Part shown: positions 34,103-43,400 of the stretch, one piece after another
Layout: the number at the start of each line of letters is the position of its first letter
Position numbering within the stretch: the stretch's first letter is position 1
DNA from: Dinoroseobacter sp965279125
GTDB taxonomy: Bacteria; Pseudomonadota; Alphaproteobacteria; Rhodobacterales; Rhodobacteraceae
DNA length: 64,000 nt
Assembly: GCA_965279125.1 (NCBI GenBank)
Contig: CBDIHL010000039.1
Coordinates: 1-64,000, forward strand
Direction of reading: 5' to 3'
Program-made: the position numbers and the translations under genes
The notes under the pieces: generated by a model
Seen by the model: the letters and a program-made list of their open reading frames with translations, nothing else
Databases searched by the model: none
What the model was told of the DNA's origin: nothing

Positions 34103-34537
34103 GGCGGTCCTCCTGAAACAGCGACGACCCTATCGCTGAAAAGTGGCCCTGAAGTCGTCCAAGACGGCCCGTTTGCCGAAACGACGGAAACCTTGGGCGG
34201 CTACTTCGTCATCGACGTGCCCGAGAGGGGGTCTGATATGTATGCCGAGGCTTTCAGCGAAATCCCCGACGAGCGGTTGCAATTGATGCTTGTCTGCGCG
34301 CATCCCGCAATTGATCCCAGCCTTCATGCGCCCTTGATGATGCAGGCCGTCTTGGGAATATAAGTTACTGACATCGCGCCTGCTTTCGCAATTTCTTCTG
34401 GTGCGCTTTCGCAGCGACTGGTGCGGGCGAAACGCAAGATCAAGCGGGCCGGTATTCCGTTTACCTTGCCAGGCGCTGAGGTGCTGGCGGCGCGATTGGC
34501 TGTTGCGTCGCGCGGAAAGCCAGCGAAGCGCTTTGAA
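34103..34537 (+). pseudogene. Decayed YCII-domain / ECF sigma factor remnant
   Basis: One plus-strand frame in the 500-base gap between bchG and ppsR carries two recognisable fragments. DGPFAETTETLGGYFVIDV matches the end of a YCII (DGPF) domain protein. QLMLVCAHPAIDPSLHAPLM and, after an in-frame TAA, SQRLVRAKRKIKRAGIPF match region 4 of YCII-associated ECF sigma factors (SigJ/DUF6596 type). No start codon opens the frame, the sigma region 2 is missing, and the tail runs into the 3' end of ppsR. This reads as an internal deletion fusing two once-adjacent genes plus a nonsense mutation. Nothing else is evident in this gap. Confidence 0.75.
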
Positions 34538-35962
34538 CTAGCTGTCTTTGCTCAGCAGCCCGAACTTGCGCAGTTTCACGTAAAGCGATTGGCGCGACAG
34601 CCCGAGCATTTCCGCCGCAGCGACTCGGTTATTTCCAGTCAACTCCACCGCCGTTTCGATACACATCTTCTCAACCACATCCGTAGTGGCGGCAACGATG
34701 TCTTTCAGGGGCGCGGACCCGACAAGATCCATCACGTTCTGCATCGATTCTTCACCGACACCGACGGGCATCTCGGACTGCACATCGCGCACCAATTCCA
34801 TGCGGGACGCATCGCGGATGACGAAGGCAAAGGTCGGCTCGGCGCGCGCAGATAGGCTGGTCGCGGAAATCTCGATCGCAATCCGGGTGCCGTGGCTGCC
34901 TTGCAGTTTGGTCGAATAGATCGCCATCCGTCCGGCCCGCGCGGCGTTATCGAGCAAAACGCGCAGATCAACACTGCCGCGTGACAGATAATCGCTTAGC
35001 GGCGTGCCCTTCACATCAGAGAGTTGCGCAACATCGCACAGGCTCAGGAACGATTCGTTCGCGTAGCGGATCACCCCGGTGCGGTCGGTGATCACCATGG
35101 CATCCGCGCCATCCCGGTAGAGCGACGACAAAAGACCCGCGAGGTCTTCTCCAACGGTCTCTGTCCCTGCACCGCTTTCGAGACGGCAGAGCAGAACCTT
35201 GTCACCCGCCGCCCGAAACATCATCGAGCTAATCGAAAACTCGCGGCCAGAGCGGCGCGACTGAACTTGTAGACCCGCCGCAGAATTGCCTGCACCAGAG
35301 ATCAGGGTATCGAGGAAGGCCGCAGGGCGCTTGCCGTCAAACTCTTGAGCGAAATTTGCGCCGATCAGGGCTTCGACCTCGGCCCCAAGGGCAAGGCCTG
35401 CTGACGAATTGGTGTCGATGATCCGCCCGGTGCTGGCATCAACAAGCACAAATGGCTCGCGCGCGGCTTCCATGACGACGCGGTAGCGTGTCTCGAAATC
35501 GCGGTGGGCTTCGTAGTCCTTCTCGAGCGCGAGCTGGGTTTTCACGAGCCGCGTTTGCAACTCGGCAATCGGGCGCATGTCGCGGCCCAGCATCAAGATC
35601 AGGTCTTTGTCGCCGGTCCGGTGCAGCGTGTAGCGGATCGGGAATTCCCAATTCGCGTTGTCGTAATGGTTCACCTCGATGCTATCGACGCTTTCCACCT
35701 CGCCACCGCGATAGGCTTCAAGCTGACGTTCGACTTTTCCCAGCGAATCCTCGGCCAGAAATTCGCGGATATCGCGCTTTTCCCAATGATCGAGGCGGCC
35801 CAAACCGGGGTTCAGGGGGTTCACGACGAGCGATTGAACAATCCCCTTCAAATCCAGAATGATAGCGAGGTCTGCGGCGGTCGCCACAATCTCGTTGAAG
35901 TGCTCAGGGGCAATCCGCGGGGCGGACCTGTCACTCCAAAAATCACTCGCGCGGGTGTTCAT
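34538..35962 (-). CDS. ppsR: PpsR/CrtJ, photosynthesis gene repressor
   Basis: Redox- and light-responsive repressor of bch, crt and puc-type genes under oxygen, binding TGT-N12-ACA. 474 residues: N-terminal PAS-like region, a glutamine-containing linker, two further PAS domains (VLVDASTGRIIDTNSSAGLA and VITDRTGVIRYANESFLSLC), and a C-terminal Fis-type helix-turn-helix (NNRVAAAEMLGLSRQSLYVK). A cysteine at about residue 434 in VVEKMCIETA matches the position implicated in redox sensing in Rhodobacter. It follows ppaA on the same strand after 34 bases. Confidence 0.96.
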   Translation of the reverse strand: MNTRASDFWSDRSAPRIAPEHFNEIVATAADLAIILDLKGIVQSLVVNPLNPGLGRLDHWEKRDIREFLAEDSLGKVERQLEAYRGGEVESVDSIEVNHYDNANWEFPIRYTLHRTGDKDLILMLGRDMRPIAELQTRLVKTQLALEKDYEAHRDFETRYRVVMEAAREPFVLVDASTGRIIDTNSSAGLALGAEVEALIGANFAQEFDGKRPAAFLDTLISGAGNSAAGLQVQSRRSGREFSISSMMFRAAGDKVLLCRLESGAGTETVGEDLAGLLSSLYRDGADAMVITDRTGVIRYANESFLSLCDVAQLSDVKGTPLSDYLSRGSVDLRVLLDNAARAGRMAIYSTKLQGSHGTRIAIEISATSLSARAEPTFAFVIRDASRMELVRDVQSEMPVGVGEESMQNVMDLVGSAPLKDIVAATTDVVEKMCIETAVELTGNNRVAAAEMLGLSRQSLYVKLRKFGLLSKDS

Positions 35963-35996
35963 TCTGCACCTTCAACCAAATTCTGGTCTTCTGAAA

Positions 35997-36785
35997 TTAA
36001 GATGTAAAGCTAGGGTAGAGGTTAGGCAATTCAAGATTCGCGTTTTGCAACGCGGATTTGGCATCAACGCAGGCTTGATCAGCGCCCGTCACGGCTTTGA
36101 CATCCACACCCAGATCATTGACCGCACCGCCTACAGCGATGTTCAGCTTGCGGGCAACACTGCCGCGGATCGTCTTCACCAGATCGCGTACCGCCGACAG
36201 GCTGCGACGCCCACCGCATGAAATACCGATCAAATCGAATTTGGTGTCGCGCACCATATGCCCAATTTCGACCGCATGCTTCCCGACGCTGACCTCTACA
36301 TGACAGCCTAGGGCGCGAAATTGCTCGGCCAGAACAAAGACGCCAAGCGTGTGATCTTCCGACGGCGGGACGACGAGCAATATGTTGAGACCTGCTTCGG
36401 ACGCGTCTGCACGCTGGCGGCGCGCGGTCATCGAGCGCACAGTTTCCTGCAAACGCGCAGTGCCAATGGTCACCTCGGCAAAGCTGAGCCGATCTTGCAT
36501 CCACAACTGGCCCAAATAGCGCGCAGTGGCCGGGATAACCTCGTCGACGATCTGTTGCGGGCTGACGCCGCGCCGCATGATCCGGGCCAGCATGTCGTGC
36601 CGGGCCTGGCTGTCGATATCAAGGAAGGCGTCTGTTAGCGCGAAAAGCAGCGCAAACGGCGTCGCCACACTGCCGGTATCGCTGGTGTCGTTCAGCAATT
36701 GCAGGGCGTGGTGCGCAAGATACTCGACATCATCATCCCCAACATGCGTGTTCCGGGGTCTCGTCGGGGAAGGCATATTCGTCAT
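35997..36785 (-). CDS. ppaA: PpaA/AerR, PpsR antirepressor
   Basis: A 262-residue cobalamin-binding-type (SCHIC) regulator of the PpaA/AerR family, which modulates PpsR/CrtJ DNA binding. Seen: the helical N-domain, ILLVVPPSEDHTLGVFVLAEQFRALG with the histidine expected to contact cobalamin or heme, and the Rossmann-like FDLIGISCGGRRSLSAV. The start ATG overlaps the stop of a 68-residue upstream ORF (ATGA), and only a weak ribosome site precedes it, so its translation may depend on that ORF. It probably forms an operon with ppsR. Confidence 0.92.
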   Translation of the reverse strand: MTNMPSPTRPRNTHVGDDDVEYLAHHALQLLNDTSDTGSVATPFALLFALTDAFLDIDSQARHDMLARIMRRGVSPQQIVDEVIPATARYLGQLWMQDRLSFAEVTIGTARLQETVRSMTARRQRADASEAGLNILLVVPPSEDHTLGVFVLAEQFRALGCHVEVSVGKHAVEIGHMVRDTKFDLIGISCGGRRSLSAVRDLVKTIRGSVARKLNIAVGGAVNDLGVDVKAVTGADQACVDAKSALQNANLELPNLYPSFTS

Positions 36786-36988
36786 GATGTCCGATCCGCG
36801 TGAAGCGTCACGCGTTGGGCGCTGAGATTCGGCCCTGAGTGCCGGACCCTCGCTATAAGCGTACCGGCAGTGTCGCTTGTTTCGCCCTCAATGTCAAAAT
36901 TATCTGACACTTGCAGAAGAATGGTATCCGACTCAGCTATGCGGACAGCACGGCTGTGGATTTTTCCCTGATTTTCTGGGGTGTTCAT
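36782..36988 (-). CDS. Small protein upstream of ppaA (68 aa), unknown
   Basis: An ORF on the minus strand with a strong ribosome site: GGAGG followed by a 7-base spacer to ATG 36988. Its TGA overlaps the ppaA ATG, so translation should be coupled. The product (MNTPENQGKIHSRAVRIAES...) is polar with no membrane segment, cysteine or recognised domain. A PpsR operator falls within the ORF (36892-36909). It could be a genuine small regulator or a leader peptide controlling ppaA. No homologue is recognised. Confidence 0.55.
   Translation of the reverse strand: MNTPENQGKIHSRAVRIAESDTILLQVSDNFDIEGETSDTAGTLIARVRHSGPNLSAQRVTLHADRTS
36892..36909 (-). promoter_or_regulatory. PpsR/CrtJ operator upstream of ppaA
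   Basis: TGT-CAAAATTATCTG-ACA, 107 bases upstream of the ppaA start and inside the small upstream ORF. On the minus strand TTGACA with a 17-base spacer to GACACT gives a weak internal promoter for ppaA that the operator would cover. Confidence 0.6.
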
Positions 36989-37034
36989 TGCAAACCCTCC
37001 ACCCTGCGATGCTGTATTCTGTCAACTTGCATTG

Positions 37035-37052
37035 TGTAAGTTTTAGTTGACA
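37035..37052 (+). promoter_or_regulatory. PpsR/CrtJ operator and promoter upstream of bchF
   Basis: TGT-AAGTTTTAGTTG-ACA, 61 bases before bchF in the 124-base divergent gap. Its right half is a TTGACA -35 box (37047-37052); TACCTT 18 bases on is a possible -10. It should control the bchF-to-hemA run. Confidence 0.75.
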
Positions 37053-37112
37053 CTTTCAATCCCTGACGGGTACCTTTGTCGCAGAAGTTATTCCAAGGCA
37101 GAGAGTCGAATA

Positions 37113-37601
37113 ATGGCGCACGCCCCCCAGACCGGGTCGCAGACCATAGGCCTTTACACGCCCGAGCAGCGTATCAAGCGCGACGAATCCGTTTGGACGG
37201 TCATTCAGGGTGTGCTCGCCCCAATCCAGTTTCTGGTGTTTCTGGTCTCGCTTGGGCTGGTGCTTTGGTATCTGGCAACGGGCGAAGGGTACTTCGCGGC
37301 GACAGTCTCGATCCTGATCAAGACTGGCTTTCTCTACCTGATCATGGTGACCGGGGCGATCTGGGAAAAGATCGTCTTCGGCCAGTATCTGTTCGCCCCC
37401 GCCTTCTTTTGGGAAGACGTGTTCAGCTTTGCTGTGATCGCGCTTCATACTCTTTATATCATTGGGCTTTTTACCGGAAGCTTTGACCCACAAGGTTTGA
37501 TGTTGATCGCGCTCGCGGCCTATTTCGCCTATGTGATCAATGCCGCTCAGTTCCTCTGGAAACTGCGCATGGCCCGTCTGCAAGCGGAGGCGGCCCAATG
37601 A
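37113..37601 (+). CDS. bchF: 3-vinyl (bacterio)chlorophyllide hydratase
   Basis: Hydrates the 3-vinyl group on the chlorin ring to 1-hydroxyethyl, the step before BchC. 162 residues with four hydrophobic helices; it begins MAHAPQTGSQTIGLYTPEQR and includes FGQYLFAPAFFWEDVFSFAV, a family signature. I use ATG 37113 instead of an in-frame start 22 codons earlier because the family starts here and the upstream codons overlap the promoter. The stop overlaps bchN by four bases. Confidence 0.95.
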   Translation: MAHAPQTGSQTIGLYTPEQRIKRDESVWTVIQGVLAPIQFLVFLVSLGLVLWYLATGEGYFAATVSILIKTGFLYLIMVTGAIWEKIVFGQYLFAPAFFWEDVFSFAVIALHTLYIIGLFTGSFDPQGLMLIALAAYFAYVINAAQFLWKLRMARLQAEAAQ

Positions 37602-38869
37602 ATGCGCCCACCCAAATCCCGACGACCTCGTGCAAGGACACTCCTGTTCTGAAGGAACGCGGCCAGCGTGAAGTCTTCTGCGGCTTGACCGGGATCATCT
37701 GGCTGCACCGTAAGATGCAGGACGCCTTCTTTCTGGTGGTCGGCTCGCGCACCTGCGCACACCTGCTGCAATCCGCTGCGGGCGTGATGATTTTTGCCGA
37801 GCCGCGCTTTGGCACAGCGATTCTCGAAGAGGCCGATCTGGCCGGCATGAAAGACGCCCATGAGGAGTTGGACCGCGAGGTGGACCGCTTGTTGTCCCGT
37901 CGCCCCGACATCAAACAGCTGTTCCTCGTTGGATCCTGCCCGTCTGAAGTGATCAAGATGGACCTCGCCCGTGCGGCAGAGCGGTTGACGCAAGTTCATG
38001 CGCCGCATGTGCGGGTGCTGAATTACTCGGGCTCGGGGATCGAGACGACCTTTACCCAAGGCGAAGATGCGTGCCTTGAGGCAATGGTCCCTGTGCTGCC
38101 CAAGACCGATGCCCGCGAATTGGTGCTGGTCGGCGCGCTGCCGGATGTTGTCGAAGATCAGGCCGTCAGCCTTTTGACCGAGATGGGCATTGGCCCGATC
38201 AAGGTTCTGCCTGCCCCGCGCAAGGACAGTGACCTCGCGATTGGCCCGAACACCGTCTATGCGTTGCTACAGCCGTTCCTTGGCGAGACCTCTATCGCGC
38301 TGGATCGCCGGGGTGCGCGTCGTATCTCTGCGCCGTTCCCGTTCGGGGAAGAGGGCACAACCCTTTGGCTGCGCGCGATTGCCGATGAGTTCGGCGTCGA
38401 TGACGAAACGTTCGAGCGTGTGACTGCCGCCCCCCGCGCCCGTGCCCGTAAGGCGATTGCGAATGCGGCCGAGGCGCTGGGCGGCAAGTCGGTCTTTTTC
38501 TTCCCGGACAGCCAGTTGGAAATCCCGCTGGCGCGGTTCCTGACCCGCGAATGTGGGATGACGGCCATCGAGGTGGGCGCGCCTTTCATCCATAAATCCA
38601 TCATCGACCCTGATTTGGAGTTGATGGCCGAAGGCCCGACGATTTCCGAAGGTCAGGATGTTGATGTGCAACTCGACCGAGCGCGTGCGGCGCGCCCTGA
38701 TCTGACCGTTTGCGGCCTTGGTCTGGCGAATCCGCTGGAGGCCGAAGGTCTGACGACCAAATGGGCGATCGAGCTCGTGTTTAGCCCCGTGCATTTCTAC
38801 GAGCAGGCCGGTGATCTGGCGGGTCTGTTCTCGCGCCCCGTGCGGCGCAAGGAGCTGTTGAAGCAATGA
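37598..38869 (+). CDS. bchN: Light-independent protochlorophyllide reductase subunit N
   Basis: NifD-like subunit of dark-operative protochlorophyllide reductase (BchNBL), which reduces ring D. 423 residues. Cluster-ligating cysteines lie in REVFCGLTGI, SRTCAHLLQSAAG and LVGSCPSEVIK. Other conserved parts are FPFGEEGTTLWLRAIADEF and FFFPDSQLEIPLARFL. Overlaps of four bases with bchF and bchB. Confidence 0.97.
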   Translation: MNAPTQIPTTSCKDTPVLKERGQREVFCGLTGIIWLHRKMQDAFFLVVGSRTCAHLLQSAAGVMIFAEPRFGTAILEEADLAGMKDAHEELDREVDRLLSRRPDIKQLFLVGSCPSEVIKMDLARAAERLTQVHAPHVRVLNYSGSGIETTFTQGEDACLEAMVPVLPKTDARELVLVGALPDVVEDQAVSLLTEMGIGPIKVLPAPRKDSDLAIGPNTVYALLQPFLGETSIALDRRGARRISAPFPFGEEGTTLWLRAIADEFGVDDETFERVTAAPRARARKAIANAAEALGGKSVFFFPDSQLEIPLARFLTRECGMTAIEVGAPFIHKSIIDPDLELMAEGPTISEGQDVDVQLDRARAARPDLTVCGLGLANPLEAEGLTTKWAIELVFSPVHFYEQAGDLAGLFSRPVRRKELLKQ

Positions 38870-40431
38870 AGCTGACCGTTTGGACATATGAAGGCCCGAC
38901 CCATGTGGGCGCGATGCGCGTTGCCACGGGAATGAAGGGTCTGCACTACGTTTTGCATGCGCCGCAGGGCGATACCTATGCGGATTTGCTGTTCACCATG
39001 ATCGAACGCCGCGATCACCGCCCGCCTGTGACCTATACCACGTTTCAAGCGCGCGATCTGGGGGCAGATACGGCCTATCTGTTCAAGGATGCGGCCCAGC
39101 AAGCCTATGACCGGTTCAAGCCTGAAGCGATCATCGTTGGCGCGTCTTGCACGGCTGAATTGATCCAGGACGACCCCGGTGGCTTGGCCGAAACGATGGG
39201 GCTGCCATGCCCGGTGATCCCGCTGGAACTGCCGAGCTATTCGCGCAAGGAAAACTACGGATGTGACGAGACATTCTTTCAGATCGTGCGCCACCTGGCG
39301 CGCCCGATGGAACGCTCGACGCGCCTGACCTGCAACATCCTTGGCCCAACTGGCCTTGGGTTCCGGCATCGCGATGATGTTGAAGAACTGACCGGGCTGC
39401 TGTCCGAGCTGGGCGTTGATGTGAATGTGGTCGCCCCGATGGGTGCCACGCCAACGGATATCACCAAGCTGGGCGCCGCGCATTTCAACGTGCTGCTGTA
39501 CCCTGAGTCGGGCGAGCAGGCTGCGCGCTGGTGCGAACGGGAACTGGGTCAGCCCTTTACAAAAACTGTTCCGATTGGCGTTGGCGCAACGTGGGATTTC
39601 ATTGCCGAAGTGCGCGAGATCACCGGGGTCACAGGCGTGGTCGACACGACACGGTTGCGCCAGCCATGGTGGTCCCGCTCCGTCGATAGCACCTACCTGA
39701 CCGGCAAGCGCGTCTTCATTTTCGGCGACGGCACCCATGTGAAAGCCGCAGCACGTATCGCGCGGGACGAGATGGGGTTCGAAGTTGTCGGTATGGGTTG
39801 CTTTAACCGCGAATATGCCCGTGACGTGCGGGCTTTGGCGAAAGACTACGGTCTGACCGCATTGATCACCGACGATTACCTCGAGGTTGAAAAGGCCATC
39901 GAGGAAGCGCTGCCAGAAATGATCCTCGGCACCCAGATGGAGCGCCATATCGGGAAACGGCTTGGCATTCCCTGTGCCGTGATTTCGGCCCCTGTGCATG
40001 TGCAGGATTTCCCTGCGCGGTACTCGCCCCAAGTGGGGTTTGAGGGTGCGAATGTGATGTTTGACACCTGGATCCATCCGCTGGTGATGGGTCTGGAAGA
40101 GCATCTGTTGGCGATGTTCCGCGAAGATTTCGAGTTCCACGACGAAGCCGGGCCAAGCCATCACGGCGGCAAGGCCGAGTTGCGCAGCCTGGAAGAGGGG
40201 GGCGTTGCCCCCGCGCCTGCGGCCCTCCCCCAGGATATTTCGGAACAGAAGAGCGATACCGGCGGCGATGTCATGGTCTGGCTCGCCGACGCCGAAAAAG
40301 AGCTGAAGAAGATCCCGTTCTTTGTGCGTGGAAAAGCCAAGCGCAACACCGAAACTTACGCTGCCGAGCGCGGCGTGACGGAGATTTCCAAAGACACACT
40401 CTACGAGGCCAAAGCCCATTATGCTCGATAG
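38866..40431 (+). CDS. bchB: Light-independent protochlorophyllide reductase subunit B
   Basis: NifK-like partner of BchN, providing the aspartate ligand and catalytic surface for protochlorophyllide. 521 residues. It begins MKLTVWTYEGPTHVGAMRVA; VGASCTAELIQDDPGGLA and GLPCPVIPLELPSYSRKEN are conserved. The C-terminal domain (WLADAEKELKKIPFFVRGKA) is joined by a linker rich in Ala, Pro and Ser (about residues 440-470) that looks like an inserted intergenic-type element. It overlaps bchH by 11 bases. Confidence 0.97.
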   Translation: MKLTVWTYEGPTHVGAMRVATGMKGLHYVLHAPQGDTYADLLFTMIERRDHRPPVTYTTFQARDLGADTAYLFKDAAQQAYDRFKPEAIIVGASCTAELIQDDPGGLAETMGLPCPVIPLELPSYSRKENYGCDETFFQIVRHLARPMERSTRLTCNILGPTGLGFRHRDDVEELTGLLSELGVDVNVVAPMGATPTDITKLGAAHFNVLLYPESGEQAARWCERELGQPFTKTVPIGVGATWDFIAEVREITGVTGVVDTTRLRQPWWSRSVDSTYLTGKRVFIFGDGTHVKAAARIARDEMGFEVVGMGCFNREYARDVRALAKDYGLTALITDDYLEVEKAIEEALPEMILGTQMERHIGKRLGIPCAVISAPVHVQDFPARYSPQVGFEGANVMFDTWIHPLVMGLEEHLLAMFREDFEFHDEAGPSHHGGKAELRSLEEGGVAPAPAALPQDISEQKSDTGGDVMVWLADAEKELKKIPFFVRGKAKRNTETYAAERGVTEISKDTLYEAKAHYAR

Positions 40432-43400
40432 CGCCGACATTCAGGCGCGAGCCGACGCGGATCTTTACCGCTTCGTGATTATCACGCTCGACAGCCATGC
40501 GGCTGGTCCTGCGGCGCGTGTGGCCGATAGCCTGGGGCGTGATTTTCCAGGGCTTCAGGTCAGCATTTTTGCCGCTGGCGAATGGTCCGAGAACCCTGCC
40601 GCATTGGCGGAGGCGCGCGAGGCGATCAGCCGGGCCAATATCGTGGTGGTGAACCTTCTGTTCCTCGACGACCAAATCAAGGCGATCCTGCCGGACCTGC
40701 ATGCCCGCCGCGACGCCTGTGACGCGATGATCTGTGTTATCGCGGACGAGCAGATCGTGAACCTGACGAAGATGGGCGATGTCGACCTGTCGAAGCCCGC
40801 TTCCGGCGCGATGGCGATGCTGAAGAAGCTGCGCCCGAAGACCAAGAAAGCCTCGTCCGGCGAAGGCCAGATGAAGATGCTGAAGCGTCTGCCGAAGATT
40901 TTGCGGTTCTTGCCCGGTAAGGCACAGGATCTGCGGACCTATTTCCTGACGATGCAATACTGGCTCGACGGGTCCGACCAGAACATGGAGCAGATGTTGC
41001 GCCTGCTGGTGAGCCGTTATGCCGGGCGTCCCGAATGGGCCGATGCGGAGGTGCAAGCGCCGGTCGAGTACCCGGAAGTTGGCCTTTATCACCCGGACCA
41101 TCCTGAGCGCGTCTTCACGGATGCCGCGGATTTGCCCGCTATGCCGGACGCCGTTGGCACCGTGGGTGTGCTGATGATGCGCAGCTACATTCTGTCGGCA
41201 GATGCCGCGCATTATGACGGCGTCATCAAGACACTTGAGGCGCGCGGTTTGCGCGTGATCCCAGCCTTTGCAGGGGGCCTTGATGGGCGTCCCGCGATCG
41301 ATCGCTACTTCCGCGACGAGCATGGCACCAAGATCGACACACTCGTCTCATTGACCGGGTTCAGCCTTGTGGGCGGGCCTGCCTATAACGACAGCGACAT
41401 GGCCGTGCAGGTCCTAAGCGCCCTCGACGTGCCCTATATTTCTGCCCATTCGCTGGAGTTCCAGACGCTCGGTCAATGGTCCACCTCAGAGGCGGGTCTT
41501 GGCCCGGTCGAGACGACCATGCTGATCGCGTTGCCCGAGATTGACGGCGCGACGAACCCCACGGTCTTTGGCGGTCGCCATAGCCCTGACGGGTGCCAAG
41601 GCTGTCACTTGATGTGCGCGGGCGCGGGCGAGAACAAGCAGATGGCCGCGTGCCAAGAGCGCGTGATCTCGCTGGCCGAGAAGGTTGAGCGCCTCGTGCG
41701 TTTGCGCCGCAAGGAAAATGCCGAGAAGAAGATCGGTGTTGTCCTCTTTGGCTTCCCACCGAATGCGGGCGCTGCTGGGACTGCCGCGTATCTGTCGGTG
41801 TTCGAGAGCCTGCATAACACGCTTTTGCGCATGAAAGCTGACGGCTACACGCTTGAGGTGCCCGAGACCGTTGATGCCTTGCGCGAAGTCGTGCTTGGCG
41901 GAAATTCCGGCACCTACGGCCAGGATGGCAATGTCGCCGAGCATGTCTCTGCCGATACGATTGTGAAGATCACGCCACCTCTGGCCGCGATCGAGGCTGT
42001 TTGGGGCCCTGCACCGGGCCGCATCCAATCTGACGGACGCGGTGTGTTTGTACTGGGCGCGCATCTGGGTAATGTTTTTGTCGGCCTCCAGCCAACCTTC
42101 GGCTATGAGGGCGATCCGATGCGGTTGCTGTTCGAGAAGGGCTTTGCCCCGACGCACGCGTTTTCGACCTTCTATCTGTGGCTGAAAGAGATCTACGGCG
42201 CGGACGCGTTGCTGCATTTCGGTATGCACGGTGCGCTCGAGTTCATGCCCGGCAAGCAGGCTGGTATGGGTGCGCGCGATTGGCCGGATCGGCTGATTGG
42301 CGAGATGCCGAATATCTACCTTTATGCGTCTAACAACCCCTCCGAGGCGACGCTTGCCAAGCGCCGTTCGGGTGCCGTGACCGTGACGCATTTGACGCCG
42401 CCTCTGGCGTCATCCGGCCTGTATAAGGGTCTGTCTGAGTTGAAGGATTCGGTGTCGCGCTACCGCAAGATGGAGCCGTCTGATCCCTTGCGCGCAGAGC
42501 TTGAAGCCTTGATCGCCGATCAGGCCGAGGTTGTGGATATGGCAGGCGTTGCCCCTGACGCGCTGTGGCTGAAACTGCTTGAAACCGAAGATGCCTTGAT
42601 CCCCGATGGCCTGCATATTGTCGGCAAAACGATGGACGAGGCGACCCGGGCTGAGCATCTGGCGACGATGGCCGATCAGACGCCCGAAGCGCTCGGTCGG
42701 ATTGATCTGCTGCTCCAGGACGAGACGGAGCTGCCTGCCTTGATGCGCGCGCTATCGGCCAAGTATATCTCGCCTGTGCCCGGTGGGGATCTGATCCGCT
42801 CGCCCGAGGTGCTGCCAACGGGGCGCAATATTCACGCGTTCGATCCGTTCCGGATGCCGACCGCGTTCGCGATTGCCGACGGGGCCAAGCAGGCGCAGTT
42901 GCTGCTGGATACGCACCCGACGCTGCCGCGCTCTGTCGCGCTGGTGCTTTGGGGGTCTGACAACATCAAATCCGATGGCGGGCCGATTTCCCAGGCGATG
43001 GCGCTTCTGGGCACCAAGCCGCGCTTCGATGCGTTTGGGCGTCTTTGTGGGGCTGAGTTGATCCCGCTTGAGGATCTCGGTCGCCCGCGCATCGACGTTG
43101 TCATGACTTTGTCGGGGATTTTCCGCGATTTGCTGCCCTTGCAGACCAAAATGCTGGCCGAGGCCGCCTACTTATGTGCCGTCGCTGACGAGCCGGTGGA
43201 ACAGAACTTCGTGCGCGCCCATGCGCTGGCCTATGCGACTGAGATGGGGTGCGAGATGGAGGTCGCGGCCTTGCGCGTCTTCTCCAACGCCGAAGGGGCG
43301 TATGGGTCGAATGTGAACCAACTTGTCGATAGCGGCGCGTGGGAAGACGAAGGCGAATTGGCCGATGCCTACGAAGCGCGCAAAGGGTTCGCCTACGGTA

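Noticed and set aside
34130..34327. A 65-codon minus-strand ORF between bchG and ppsR
   Set aside because: It is the reverse of the YCII fragment; the plus-strand translation matches known families while this one does not.
38797..40440. A 547-codon minus-strand frame opposite bchB
   Set aside because: Antisense shadow of bchB with no recognisable family or start signal.
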